Assembly (NCBI GenBank): GCA_000306725.1
Contig: CP003083.1
Coordinates: 2,468,042 to 2,532,041, forward strand
Length of the DNA: 64,000 nt
Reading direction: 5' to 3'
From: Methanolobus psychrophilus R15
GTDB lineage: Archaea; Halobacteriota; Methanosarcinia; Methanosarcinales; Methanosarcinaceae
The notes under the pieces were generated by a model. It was not told the DNA's origin. It did not search any database and worked only from the letters and a program-made list of their open reading frames with translations. The position numbers and the translations under genes are program-made. This document shows positions 9,203-17,433 of the stretch, in pieces; within the stretch, counting starts at the first letter, position 1, and the number at the start of each line of letters is the position of its first letter.

Positions 9203-9448
9203 TTAATCTTTTATTAATCGTTCATTCTCTCTCGCGAACTGCCTTACTGCTCCCGACTGCCGGCCTTCCTTAAACTCATCCCTTACATCCAATGAACTTT
9301 TATATGTTCTATCTGATACCTCCTGTAAATCTGACATAATGTCTTCTGAGAGACTATGGTTTTTAGCATATTCCAGAATCTCTTCTTTCCTTTTTGGATA
9401 ATTGATATCTTCAAGTGCTGATTGTATCTCAGCTGCATCGCTTTTCAT
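9203..9448 (-). CDS. DUF2795 family small protein
   Basis: 81-residue protein starting MKSDAAEIQSALED. The upstream in-frame ATG (9463) was rejected because a GGGAGAGGAG ribosome site lies between the two ATGs and is correctly spaced only for 9448. The DUF2795 core is seen as INYPKRKEEILEYAKNHSL and LQEVSDRTYKSSLDV, followed by a charged C-terminus. It shares sequence, length and promoter with the gene at 8698-8967, so the two are tandem duplicates. DUF2795 proteins are small, helical and common in archaea and actinobacteria; their role is not known. Confidence 0.75.
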   Translation of the reverse strand: MKSDAAEIQSALEDINYPKRKEEILEYAKNHSLSEDIMSDLQEVSDRTYKSSLDVRDEFKEGRQSGAVRQFARENERLIKD

Positions 9449-9504
9449 AGTCTCCTCTCCCATTTGAAAATGCGATGCTTAAATAATCCTATGTTATGCG
9501 ATGA

Positions 9505-9516
9505 TATAAATAAATG
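9505..9516 (-). promoter_or_regulatory. TATA box for the second DUF2795 gene
   Basis: Minus-strand CATTTATTTATA about 57 bases upstream of the ATG at 9448, inside a longer block (AAGCATTTATTTATA) nearly repeated upstream of the sister gene. Confidence 0.5.
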
Positions 9517-9709
9517 CTTGAATAGATCTTTCAGCCACCTTGTCTAACATACTAATTACGATGCCTGCTTGAAACATCGAGCCTTTTGATCTGAGTTTTT
9601 AGAGAAGGAGAGGTCTTTCCGCATTGTCATAGAGGTGAGTGGTTTGAGTTCATTGAACTATGGTCAGTTTAACTTTTGCTCATTCGAAATATATATCGCT
9701 TGAGCAATA

Positions 9710-10471
9710 TTACTTCTTCTCTTTTTGCAAAAGACTATCAATTTTATCTGAGAGGCGTTGTATTTCTCGGTGTAGCCCTTCTATCTCATCTGACTGCGAT
9801 TCCTTGTCCTTCCCGATAAGAATGCTTGCAAGTGCGGCAGTTATGTATCCAAAGATGGCAAATGCATAAAGGGCCAGTAAAAATGTCAATACTCTTCCTT
9901 CACTGGTTACAGGCCAGTATTGGCTCCCAATCGTGGTCATAATCATACTGGTCCACCAAAGTGCATCTCCGTAGGAATCAAAGTATGGGTATTCAAAATT
10001 GTACATTCCTGCTGCACCAAGTAGAATTATAAAGGTTGTAAGAGCCAGCACGTATCCCAGTCCTCTTCTTTCCATAGTGGTTCTAACTATCCCCAGGCTT
10101 CTGTTAAAGGATGAGACCAATCTGGCAAGATTAAAGGACTGGCTAACCCGCACTATTTTTATGACTCTGGATGCTCTGAATAGCCTAAGGATGCGTAAAG
10201 GCGGTAAAAGTAGTGATAATGCTATCAGCCAATTCTGTTTTAAATACTCTTTTCTACGGGGGGCGATATAAAGTTCGATTGTAAAATCAAGTATAAAGAT
10301 AAGCCATATGATACTGTTCACAGTTTGCAATAAAGGTGGAAGCCCATACAATAAATCTAGAATTATGAGAGCCAGCCATAAGATGGCCAAAAATATAAGA
10401 GGAAGATCCAGTGTTTCATTAATTTCCAAGAGTATATTTTCTCTTTCTTTATGTGATTGTTCTTTATCCAT
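9710..10471 (-). CDS. Voltage-gated-like ion channel with atypical filter
   Basis: 253-residue protein with the six-helix layout of voltage-gated K+ channels: S1 (about 23-43), S2 (about 52-70), S3 (about 80-91), an S4-like helix with basic residues every third position (RILRLFRASRVIKIVRV, 93-109), S5 (about 138-156), a pore helix (169-180) and S6 (194-219), then a C-terminal coiled coil (about 226-252). The selectivity filter should read T-V/I-G-Y-G; here it is T180-I-G-S-Q-Y, so the tyrosine and second glycine are replaced. Selectivity may therefore be changed, or the protein may be a voltage-sensing subunit without K+ conduction. It stands alone with its own promoter region. Membrane channel identity is firm, ion specificity is not. 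Confidence 0.82.
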   Translation of the reverse strand: MDKEQSHKERENILLEINETLDLPLIFLAILWLALIILDLLYGLPPLLQTVNSIIWLIFILDFTIELYIAPRRKEYLKQNWLIALSLLLPPLRILRLFRASRVIKIVRVSQSFNLARLVSSFNRSLGIVRTTMERRGLGYVLALTTFIILLGAAGMYNFEYPYFDSYGDALWWTSMIMTTIGSQYWPVTSEGRVLTFLLALYAFAIFGYITAALASILIGKDKESQSDEIEGLHREIQRLSDKIDSLLQKEKK

Positions 10472-10800
10472 GTGATTCTCGTTTCTTAGCTGATAAAGTA
10501 TTTTATATATCTTCCAAAGAGACTTACCAGAAAGAAGTCTTATTAATGACTATAAAAAAGGTAAATTTAAACAGTAACCCTTTGTTCAATTGTATCTTCT
10601 GACATAAATAATGCTCTAAACTTTTTGTAAAGATGCTTTTTATTAAAGTGCTTGATCAATCTTTCAGCGTAAACTCTCATGCAGTTTGATGCCGTTCCTT
10701 AGTTCTCATATTTCGCAATATTTAAATAAACTCCAGTCCCATATTACTTGGGGTAGGCAATACATTGCCTCATATTGAAAATTAAAGGGGAGTGATAACT
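10472..10800. promoter_or_regulatory. Divergent intergenic region with PRC/hemerythrin promoter
   Basis: 329 bases without a gene. A TATA box (TATTTAAATAAA) lies at 10719-10730 on the plus strand, about 70 bases upstream of the gene at 10801. It is followed by GTCCCATATTA (10736-10746) and a leader block TGCCTCATATTGAAAA ending in the GGGGAGTG ribosome site at 10787-10794. The same elements recur before the second copy (11838-11912). The rest is AT-rich with nothing else recognised. Confidence 0.55.
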
Positions 10801-11727
10801 GTGGCTGTGCCAGAGATGTTGTCAGTTAGTTCTATGGAAGGAGACAAAATCGTAAATGAAAAGGGTGAAAACCTTGGAGATATAAAAGATGTAATGATAG
10901 ACATGCAGACAGGGTCTGTTGCTTATGTCGTGCTATCTTTTGGCGGTTTCTTAGGCATGGGGAACAAGTTATTTGGCGTTCCGCTTGAGACTATGACAAA
11001 GAAACCGAATGAACATGCTTTCATTCTGAATATTGATAAAGAACGGCTTGAGAATGCTCCAGGATTTGATAAAGACCACTGGCCTGGAACCGAAGCTGGA
11101 GGGTCCTATGGGGAATACGTTACAAATGTGTACGATTATTATGGATATGAATGTCCCTACAAGGAAAATATCTACGGAGCGGGAAGAGGGGACCGGGAAT
11201 TTGAAGAACCTGGCGGAAGAACATTAATAGACCCTCTGGGAAAAGCCAAAGCAGAGAGGGTCCATGCTCGTGATACGGCAGAATGCACTGTTGCAGGCGA
11301 GCCTGGTGATATATACAGTATACTCAAGAACGAGCATGACAGGGTGCTGGGCATGTTTGATGAGGCAATCAACAGCCGTTCAAAGGACACTTTTATGCAG
11401 ATAAGGGACGAACTTAATTCTCATATGAGCGGGGAGGAAGAAGTCCTATATCCGGTACTGAGGGACAGGGAAAGAACCCATGATGTTGCTATGGAAGGCT
11501 ATCAGGAACATCATCTGGCCAAGTTGCTGCTCTCGGAGCTTGAAGTCATGGATGAGAAAAGCGACATGTGGGTACCTAAAATGAAGGTGCTGAAAGAAAC
11601 TGTCAGACATCATGTAAAAGAAGAAGAGAAGCAAATGTTCCCTGGTGCACAACGCGAGATGAGCAAAAGTGAATCTCAGGAAGTTGCACGAAAATACTTG
11701 GATTTCAAGAGCCATTACAGGGTATGA
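10801..11727 (+). CDS. PRC-barrel + hemerythrin HHE protein, copy 1
   Basis: 308 residues. The N-terminal PRC-barrel domain (about 5-80) shows GDKIVNEKGENLGDIKDVMI and AYVVLSFGGFLGMGNKLFGVP. The C-terminal half is a hemerythrin-like HHE bundle with metal-ligand candidates in NEHDRVLGMFDE, LNSHMSGEEEVLYPVL, YQEHH and VRHHVKEEEKQMFP. Such domains bind a di-iron centre and sense O2, NO or oxidative stress. The GTG at 10801 was chosen over the one at 10792 because GGGGAGTG lies six bases upstream, exactly as in copy 2. No signal or membrane segment, so cytoplasmic. The domain pairing suggests a stress- or iron-linked function, which is inference. Confidence 0.85.
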   Translation: MAVPEMLSVSSMEGDKIVNEKGENLGDIKDVMIDMQTGSVAYVVLSFGGFLGMGNKLFGVPLETMTKKPNEHAFILNIDKERLENAPGFDKDHWPGTEAGGSYGEYVTNVYDYYGYECPYKENIYGAGRGDREFEEPGGRTLIDPLGKAKAERVHARDTAECTVAGEPGDIYSILKNEHDRVLGMFDEAINSRSKDTFMQIRDELNSHMSGEEEVLYPVLRDRERTHDVAMEGYQEHHLAKLLLSELEVMDEKSDMWVPKMKVLKETVRHHVKEEEKQMFPGAQREMSKSESQEVARKYLDFKSHYRV

Positions 11728-11837
11728 TCACATACCCTTTGTTTTAGTTCATGATGTTAAGATTATTTTTTAAAGGCATGATTATAGAGATAAACTATCT
11801 TTTAGGAACAATTTCCCGGTACTATGATTCACAGTTC

Positions 11838-11912
11838 TTATATAAAGTCGGGTCCCATATTATATTGATGAGGTTAAATCAAGTGCCTCATATCGAAAAC
11901 TAAATGGGAGTG
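11838..11912 (+). promoter_or_regulatory. Promoter and leader of PRC/hemerythrin copy 2
   Basis: TATATAAAG-type TATA box (11838-11847), then GTCCCATATTA (11852-11862) and TGCCTCATATCGAAAA (from 11884), ending in the GGGAGTG ribosome site. The order and spacing match the leader of copy 1, although the sequence between the blocks has diverged; the blocks therefore look selected. Confidence 0.55.
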
Positions 11913-11918
11913 TTATGC

Positions 11919-12977
11919 GTGGCTGTACCAGAAGTACTATCTATTACTACAATTGAAGGAGATAAGGTTGTAAACGAAAAAGGTGAAGATCTTGGGAACA
12001 TAAAAGATATAATGATCAATCTGCAGGATGGATCAGTATCTTATGCTGTACTGTCATTCGGAGGGTTCTTAGGACTTGGGGATAAATACTTTGGAGTGCC
12101 CTGGAAGGCAATCCACAAGGATCCGGGCTCGCACAATTTCATATTGAATGTTGAAAAAGAAAGACTTGAGAATGCTCCCGGATTCGATAAGGATCACTGG
12201 CCAGGAACGACGGATGAAGCTCACCGTGAATACGTAACAAGCATTTACGACTATTACGGATATGAGCAGCCTATGATCAGAAGAGGCGCAGTTGATGAGG
12301 AAACAAGGTCGCGGACTCATCTTGAGGAACCTGTGGTCATGTCCGGCAATGAATACGAAGCTGAGACCAGAAGCAGCAGCGATAAGCGTGAACCAGCAAC
12401 TATGGGCGCAGAAGAAACAATGGCTGCATCACGCCAAGGAGAGATCATAGGTGCTGGCACTGCTGCCGGTACGTCTTCTGCAAGGACCACTGAAGTGAAA
12501 GAAGGTGGTATCACTCGTGAAAGCTATCCAAACACACACCGGGAGATATACCAGATACTCAAGGATGAACATGACAAAGTATTGAGCCTGTTCGATGAAG
12601 CTATCAGGAATGGCTCAAGAGATACCTTCATGCAGATAAAGGATGAACTTGACACACATCTCAACGGGGAGGAAGAACTCCTGTACCCGGTGCTTAAAAA
12701 AGAGAACAGGACTCATGATATCACCATGGAAGGCTATCAGGAACACCATGTTGCGAAAGTTCTGTTATCAGAACTGGATTCAATGAGTGAGAAAGATGAG
12801 ATGTGGACTTCCAAGCTCAAGGTTCTGAAGGAGAACGTGAAGCACCACGTAGAAGAAGAAGAGAAAGAGATGTTCCCGGCTTCCCGGAAGGTTCTTAGTG
12901 AACAGAAGGCAGGAGAGCTTGCAGAACAGTATCTTGCTTTCAAGGATAAATACAGGGCTGCTCACGGCAGAAGATAA
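11919..12977 (+). CDS. PRC-barrel + hemerythrin HHE protein, copy 2
   Basis: 352 residues, a paralogue of the gene at 10801. It has the same PRC-barrel N-terminus (GDKVVNEKGEDLGNIKDIMI) and hemerythrin C-terminus (DEHDKVLSLFDEAI, HLNGEEELLYPVL, YQEHH, VKHHVEEEEKEMFP). It differs by a longer Ser/Thr/Glu/Arg-rich linker between the domains (about residues 125-205), which looks disordered. The GTG at 11919 is preferred over the ATG at 11904 because the GGGAGTG ribosome site stands six bases before the GTG, matching copy 1. The 3' end is followed by a hairpin with T-run. Confidence 0.85.
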   Translation: MAVPEVLSITTIEGDKVVNEKGEDLGNIKDIMINLQDGSVSYAVLSFGGFLGLGDKYFGVPWKAIHKDPGSHNFILNVEKERLENAPGFDKDHWPGTTDEAHREYVTSIYDYYGYEQPMIRRGAVDEETRSRTHLEEPVVMSGNEYEAETRSSSDKREPATMGAEETMAASRQGEIIGAGTAAGTSSARTTEVKEGGITRESYPNTHREIYQILKDEHDKVLSLFDEAIRNGSRDTFMQIKDELDTHLNGEEELLYPVLKKENRTHDITMEGYQEHHVAKVLLSELDSMSEKDEMWTSKLKVLKENVKHHVEEEEKEMFPASRKVLSEQKAGELAEQYLAFKDKYRAAHGRR

Positions 12978-13000
12978 GGCCTATAAGCATAGAAAAATGC

Positions 13001-13031
13001 AGGGATAATATATCCCTGATCTTTTTTATTT
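13001..13031 (+). terminator. Terminator between convergent genes
   Basis: Stem AGGGATA (13001-13007) pairs with TATCCCT (13011-13017) over a three-base loop and is followed by CTTTTTT and more T/A. On the opposite strand, T-runs (around 13034-13039 and beyond) can serve the convergent permease gene. Confidence 0.65.
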
Positions 13032-13048
13032 AATAAAAAACTTCATGC

Positions 13049-14350
13049 TCAATAGAATGCATAGTAGATTATACTGGTTATTGCCATGCTGGCGATTCCC
13101 ATAACTATTCCTCCCATGGTGTACGTTTTCAATATTTCGGGTGTTTCCATATCGGCGAGGTCCCCTAATATCCAGAAGAAAGGATCATTAAAGTGAGAGA
13201 TAAGGAACGTTCCGGAAGCCATTGAGAAAAGCACTATCTCGGCAGGCAATCCCAGTTGTGGCATAATAGGTATCACTAATGCTGAAGCAACGAATAATGT
13301 TACCATTCTTGAGCCCTGCACGGTCTGGATAGCTGCTCCTATAAGGAATGGTATGAACAGGGCAGGTACGCTTGAAGTGATCAACATGTTGCCAAGTGCT
13401 TCACCAACACCTGCCAGTACGAGGGTTGCTCCAAGAGCCCCTCCTCCACATATATCTAGCATTACCAGCCCACTCCTCCTGATGCCCTTCTCGACCCATG
13501 CCCGCACATCAGCGGCAGCGAACTTCCTGGTTGGTAATACCATTGCAACCACAGCCCCGGACATTAGTGCCATGCCCGGATTCCCTATAAAATAGAACAC
13601 ATCTGCATGTGTGGTTATGCGCATAAGGATAAGTACGACCGGGATGATGATGGGAGCATAACATGCTACCCTGGTGGGGAGAAGACTCGCAACAGCAGGA
13701 TCCTTTGCAGGAACTGTGTACCGAAAATAATCTTCCTTTATATTCATGTTGAATACTTTCATTATGTAAAGATACCCTACCAGTGACACGAACACAGCAA
13801 TAAGGGTCCCGGTGACCAATACCCTTAATGCACTTATTTCAGTTGTGGGCCCTACGTCCCTTACAAAGGCGTAAATACCGGGTGAAGGATATACCAGCCC
13901 GAAGGAGACCATGGTCCCCAGCGCCAAAGCACCTTCCGTCACACCTTTTTTCAGGTTGAGCTTCTCGCTGAGGTCTTTGGCAACAGGGAGGAATATGATA
14001 AAGGCCAGTATCAGGCACATCATAGGCACTGCAAACATGAATCCCAGCAGAAAGAGTGCCAGTACAGGTTTTTTGAATATCTTTATAATGTCATCTGCGA
14101 TTATCGAGGTGGCACCGCTTCTTTGCAGTATGACCCCGATTATGCTTCCGGCAGTAACGACAATTGCAAATTCCGCAAATATGCTGCTCATGCCTGCTGT
14201 GATCGCATCCATTGTTCCTTCAGCCTCACCTGCAAGCAGGCCCACCAGCATAGATGCAGCAATCAGACTCAGGAAGGGATGCACTCTCAAACGTGCGGTA
14301 AGGATTAAAATAAAAATCAAAGCTACTATGAAGATAGTTATTGGCCCCAT
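13049..14350 (-). CDS. GntP-family permease (gluconate/organic acid)
   Basis: 433-residue membrane protein with about 12 hydrophobic segments, of normal length for the Gnt symporter family, which takes up gluconate, glycerate or related sugar acids with protons. Family-like stretches include RLRVHPFLSLIAASMLVGLL near the start, TAGSIIGVILQRSGATSIIA (about 65-85), the internal GNPGMALMSGAVVAM segment and SHFNDPFFWILGDLADM near residue 390. The substrate cannot be told from sequence. No catabolic gene for a sugar acid is adjacent. A deleted second copy lies immediately upstream. Confidence 0.85.
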   Translation of the reverse strand: MGPITIFIVALIFILILTARLRVHPFLSLIAASMLVGLLAGEAEGTMDAITAGMSSIFAEFAIVVTAGSIIGVILQRSGATSIIADDIIKIFKKPVLALFLLGFMFAVPMMCLILAFIIFLPVAKDLSEKLNLKKGVTEGALALGTMVSFGLVYPSPGIYAFVRDVGPTTEISALRVLVTGTLIAVFVSLVGYLYIMKVFNMNIKEDYFRYTVPAKDPAVASLLPTRVACYAPIIIPVVLILMRITTHADVFYFIGNPGMALMSGAVVAMVLPTRKFAAADVRAWVEKGIRRSGLVMLDICGGGALGATLVLAGVGEALGNMLITSSVPALFIPFLIGAAIQTVQGSRMVTLFVASALVIPIMPQLGLPAEIVLFSMASGTFLISHFNDPFFWILGDLADMETPEILKTYTMGGIVMGIASMAITSIIYYAFY

Positions 14351-14456
14351 TGATACCCCACCTATTCTAACTCACGCTATGTTATTTAAACCAGATGGCT
14401 ATCCAAAAACTTTGCTATTATTTTTGCACTAATGCAAACCTTCCCCTGGTATAGCA

Positions 14457-14764
14457 TCAGTAGAGCAGGAAGTACATCGTGGCTGTCATAATCATACTGC
14501 TGATATCCTCTGCTATAAGTGCAGTCCCGCCTGTCCCTGAAGTATAGTTCCAATGATACTGCCTGCAGTTATCACAATGGCAAACTGGGCGAAGACCGTG
14601 CCCATGCCTGTGGAGATAGCATCCATTGTCCCTTTAGCCTCGCCTGCAAGCAGACCCACCAGTAACGAGCCGGCAATCAGGCTAAGGAAGGGATGCATCC
14701 TCAACCGTGCAGTAAGTATAAGGATGAATGCCAGTGCAACAAAAAAAATTATAAGCGGGTTCAT
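14457..14764 (-). pseudogene. GntP permease remnant (internal deletion and frameshift)
   Basis: The first about 75 codons (MNPLIIFFVALAFILILTAR...) align closely with the start of the intact permease at 13049-14350. The frame then ends early at ...QGQAGLHL. Shifting one base restores TGGTALIAEDI, equivalent to SGATSIIADDI of the intact copy. This is followed directly by SSMIMTATMYFLLY, which resembles the extreme C-terminus of the family. The copy has therefore lost about 330 internal codons and carries a frameshift. It is a decayed tandem paralogue, not a functional short protein. Confidence 0.82.
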
Positions 14765-14817
14765 TGTTCGGAATAGCCTTAAGTATTTTGTTTACTTAAA
14801 GCCAGCCCTTAAAAAAG

Positions 14818-15435
14818 TTAACGGGAACTTCGCTCTTCCACGTACAAGAGGTAGAGACAACTGTTTTCTCTCATTTCCATGAACCCCTGGGTCTCGGAGA
14901 TGCCTGCCTTTTCCAGTAAGACCTTCTTCCAGGATTCAGGAGGAAGTGCAATCTCACCTGTATACGCTTTGGCGCCTATCTGGGCATATTGCAGGGGTTT
15001 GCCATCTATCTTGATTCTTTTTGCCACTTCTTTCCTGTAGGTCTGATGCATCATGCATGCGCTGTGAGCTGCTGATGGCTGTATCGTATGATTATAGTGA
15101 TCTGTGGCCTCAACATGCACAGGATTGAAGTTGCCTATACGTTTGATATACTCCCTTATCGCCTTGGAGAACGGGCATATATTGGTGACGAAACCGTATT
15201 TGCTTATCTGCTCTATGCTCTCAAAGGACGAGAATACAGATTCACCGCTGGCGACAGCTTTTGCAAAATCGTCCCAGGTCTCGTATTCTTCCTCAGGTAC
15301 GGACTTGGCAAGTGATTCAGCCTGGCCGACCATATAATTAGTAAATCCTTCCACGCCCTGTTTATCTGAGATATCCTCAAAGAACAGGAAGACGGAAACA
15401 TCAACAAAAGGATTGGATTCAATATTCTCTGCCAT
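14818..15435 (-). CDS. Uncharacterised Cys/His-motif protein, paralogue A
   Basis: 205-residue soluble protein, family not recognised. Conserved with its neighbour at 15446-16072: a cysteine in CPFSKAIREYIKRIG (about residue 87), D-x-YN, and A-H-S-A-C-M-M-H-Q, so a C...D-YN...CxxHQ pattern possibly binding a metal or cofactor. The N-terminus is less conserved and includes a FEDISDKQGVEGFTNYMVGQAE helix. The ATG at 15435 was chosen over 15453 because AGGGTGAT stands just upstream and overlaps the stop of the preceding gene. Ten bases separate it from paralogue B, so they are likely co-transcribed. The location just beyond the chemosensory cluster suggests, but does not prove, a signalling role. 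Confidence 0.7.
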   Translation of the reverse strand: MAENIESNPFVDVSVFLFFEDISDKQGVEGFTNYMVGQAESLAKSVPEEEYETWDDFAKAVASGESVFSSFESIEQISKYGFVTNICPFSKAIREYIKRIGNFNPVHVEATDHYNHTIQPSAAHSACMMHQTYRKEVAKRIKIDGKPLQYAQIGAKAYTGEIALPPESWKKVLLEKAGISETQGFMEMRENSCLYLLYVEERSSR

Positions 15436-15445
15436 ATTATCACCC

Positions 15446-16072
15446 TTAATCAACTACTTCCTCACCAGCGCTCTTTCCTTTTACTATAATGGCGAATACG
15501 CATGATGCGCTGCGAAGGATACTTTTGATGTGGCGTTCATCCACATTTATCCTTGCAAGATTCTCAGGCACCATTTTCACATCTCCTGTCATGCCTTTGT
15601 TTGCAAGCTGCAGGCATTCAAGGGCCTGTTTAGCGACTGTGATATTATTGGCCGCGATCTCCCTGAATCTCTGGTGAGTGATGCAGTAATTGGAAACCGC
15701 TGAATCCCTGATGCGATTATTGTAACTATCGGCAACGTCGGTGTCTGAATCGGGGATTGGCCCTATCCTGGAAATGTATCTCCTCATTGTAGGTGCCATG
15801 GGGCAGGTCTTCAGTGCATAAACGTATCCTATAACATCCCCGTCCTTGTCAATAATGGCAAGATCGGTAAGTACGTTAACTTCTCCTTCTACAGTGAGGG
15901 ATGTTCTTCCCTCTTTCATTGCCACGTTAAAGGCGGGCCAGCCTACATAAGCTTCTTTGCCCATCCTTTCGGCATAACTTTCACCTACACGGAGCCAGTA
16001 TTCTACAACACCCTCCGTTCCTGCTTTGCTGACCATATCATCAACAAGTGAATATATTGCAATGTCCATCAT
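15446..16072 (-). CDS. Uncharacterised Cys/His-motif protein, paralogue B
   Basis: 208-residue soluble protein homologous to the gene downstream. Shared positions are CPMAPTMRRYISRIG, D-SYNN and NYCITHQRFREIAAN, i.e. the same C...D-YN...CxxHQ pattern. The track of the frame extends 23 codons further upstream, but that part is basic, lies over the promoter TATA region and lacks a ribosome site. The ATG at 16072 follows AAGGAGAACC. A middle segment (VNVLTDLAIIDKDGDVIGYVYALK) looks like a small sensory or ligand-binding fold. Function unknown; no recognised domain. Confidence 0.68.
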   Translation of the reverse strand: MMDIAIYSLVDDMVSKAGTEGVVEYWLRVGESYAERMGKEAYVGWPAFNVAMKEGRTSLTVEGEVNVLTDLAIIDKDGDVIGYVYALKTCPMAPTMRRYISRIGPIPDSDTDVADSYNNRIRDSAVSNYCITHQRFREIAANNITVAKQALECLQLANKGMTGDVKMVPENLARINVDERHIKSILRSASCVFAIIVKGKSAGEEVVD

Positions 16073-16117
16073 GGCTATGGTTCTCCTTATTCGTCTCTCA
16101 CCATTCAATCTAAATAT

Positions 16118-16136
16118 ACTATATTTATATATTAAT
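16118..16136 (-). promoter_or_regulatory. Candidate TATA box for the paralogue pair
   Basis: Very AT-rich minus-strand run AATATATAAATATAGTA about 50 bases upstream of the ATG at 16072. It suggests that the pair has its own promoter as well as possible read-through from the che genes. No other elements are clear. Confidence 0.4.
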
Positions 16137-16193
16137 TGCACTGATTGTTTTTATTCTTTACCATTGAATTATGTATATTATATTAAAATCGCA

Positions 16194-16745
16194 TTATTTT
16201 TTTGACCACTGGAATTCCGGGTTTCCCGGGTAGAGCATTGATGTTGTCATATTATCTTCAGATATGACCTTCTCAGCTTCTTCAACAGAATGCACGTCTA
16301 TTTCAAAAACCTCCTCTCCCGTTACGTTATACCTGAGCATCATCTGCCCGCTCCCTGATCTTAGTAGCTGGACAAAATCATCTCCCGGAGCAGCGATACC
16401 AGTTTCAGAAGCCAGCTGGCTTTCTGCAGTCCATCTGCAGAGCTCAGCGCACACATTATCTTCGTTCAGGGGCTGGTCAACGGCTGACAGGCTTGCAGAC
16501 AGCGTAGCAGTGCTTGTGATAGTGGGATGTTCAGCATGATCTTCAGCGCAGGCTGGGGTTTGCTGTTTGTTTTTCTCAGAAACCTTGCTCCTGCTAAGTT
16601 GTGAACGACACTTCATGTGGAAATGGCTATCTTTCCCCTTCCCGCCATCTCTGGCCAGGACGTGCAACATTTTCACAAAAGATGTTCCACGCTCCCTTTT
16701 TTCGGGTGATGTCCTTTCAAGATGTTGTATCCATTGGTTTTTCAT
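16194..16745 (-). CDS. Hypothetical protein at the end of the che cluster
   Basis: 183-codon frame, not recognised. The N-terminal half is basic and low in hydrophobic residues (HLERTSPEKRERGTS, CRSQLSRSKVSEKNKQQ), followed by a Thr/Ser/Ala stretch. The C-terminal about 75 residues look folded: GDDFVQLLRSGSGQMMLRYN and VEEAEKVISEDN. There is no clear ribosome site at the ATG at 16745; an internal ATG at 16670 is possible. It lies 47 bases after a cheC gene on the same strand, so it may be the last gene of the transcript. Considered real mainly because of position and the structured C-terminus. Confidence 0.5.
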   Translation of the reverse strand: MKNQWIQHLERTSPEKRERGTSFVKMLHVLARDGGKGKDSHFHMKCRSQLSRSKVSEKNKQQTPACAEDHAEHPTITSTATLSASLSAVDQPLNEDNVCAELCRWTAESQLASETGIAAPGDDFVQLLRSGSGQMMLRYNVTGEEVFEIDVHSVEEAEKVISEDNMTTSMLYPGNPEFQWSKK

Positions 16746-16792
16746 GCAGGATCAGTTGTATGATTTGTTTAGTTGTTTACCTGGTTATCAAA

Positions 16793-17416
16793 TCAGGATA
16801 GCATTTTTCCGATAGATTCCCTTAGCTTATCCAGAGAAGCCGGGTCAAGCAGGAGAAACATGTCTCCATAGATGGTATTCAATCCCTTCCCGTCACCGGC
16901 GTCATGAATCATGAACATCGTTTCAACATTCAGCAACTCGTCAGGTTCATTCTCTATCAGTGAAGAAGCTCTTTTAAGAACATTCAGTATCGCTCCTATG
17001 ACTATCTCCGGGGTGCTATGGCGCACTGCCATATCAAGGAAAGATGTAAGAGCCCCTATATAGGAGCCTGCAAGGATATTTCCCAGTTCGGCAAGTGCAG
17101 ACTCATGCATTGTAGGATCATTGGCCTGTTCAGATTCGCCAAGCATAAGGCTGCTCAGGAGTACAGCATTGTTAAATTCGAATAGAAGCAGGGCAACACC
17201 TCTGAGTTCTCCTTCGATCTTTAACATGACCCCCGCCATAGTGATAGATTCGGGAATCAGCATAGAGACCTTTTCCTGCTGCAGCATTCCCACGTCTGAA
17301 AGGTTTAGCCTTACATTACGGCTTACGAGTTTTGAAAGGGAGGTTGTTGCATTTCCCATTCCTATGCTTCCGATCTCTTTGAGCGCGTCAGTCTCGAAAC
17401 TGTTCAATATATCCAT
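16793..17416 (-). CDS. cheC: CheC-type CheY-P phosphatase (fourth cheC)
   Basis: 207-residue CheC/CheX/FliY-family protein. CheC removes phosphate from CheY-P and is stimulated by CheD. Each of its two pseudo-symmetric halves has an E-x-x-N active site. Here the first site reads E14-I-G-S17 (Asn replaced by Ser) and the second E110-L-G-N113 (intact), so only the second half should be catalytic. The rest matches the family, including NILAGSYIGALTSFLDM. It is separated by 17 bases from the Cys-rich membrane protein gene upstream. Gene symbol denotes family; there are four such genes in this cluster. Confidence 0.88.
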   Translation of the reverse strand: MDILNSFETDALKEIGSIGMGNATTSLSKLVSRNVRLNLSDVGMLQQEKVSMLIPESITMAGVMLKIEGELRGVALLLFEFNNAVLLSSLMLGESEQANDPTMHESALAELGNILAGSYIGALTSFLDMAVRHSTPEIVIGAILNVLKRASSLIENEPDELLNVETMFMIHDAGDGKGLNTIYGDMFLLLDPASLDKLRESIGKMLS

Positions 17417-17433
17417 ACTATACCTTACTACCT

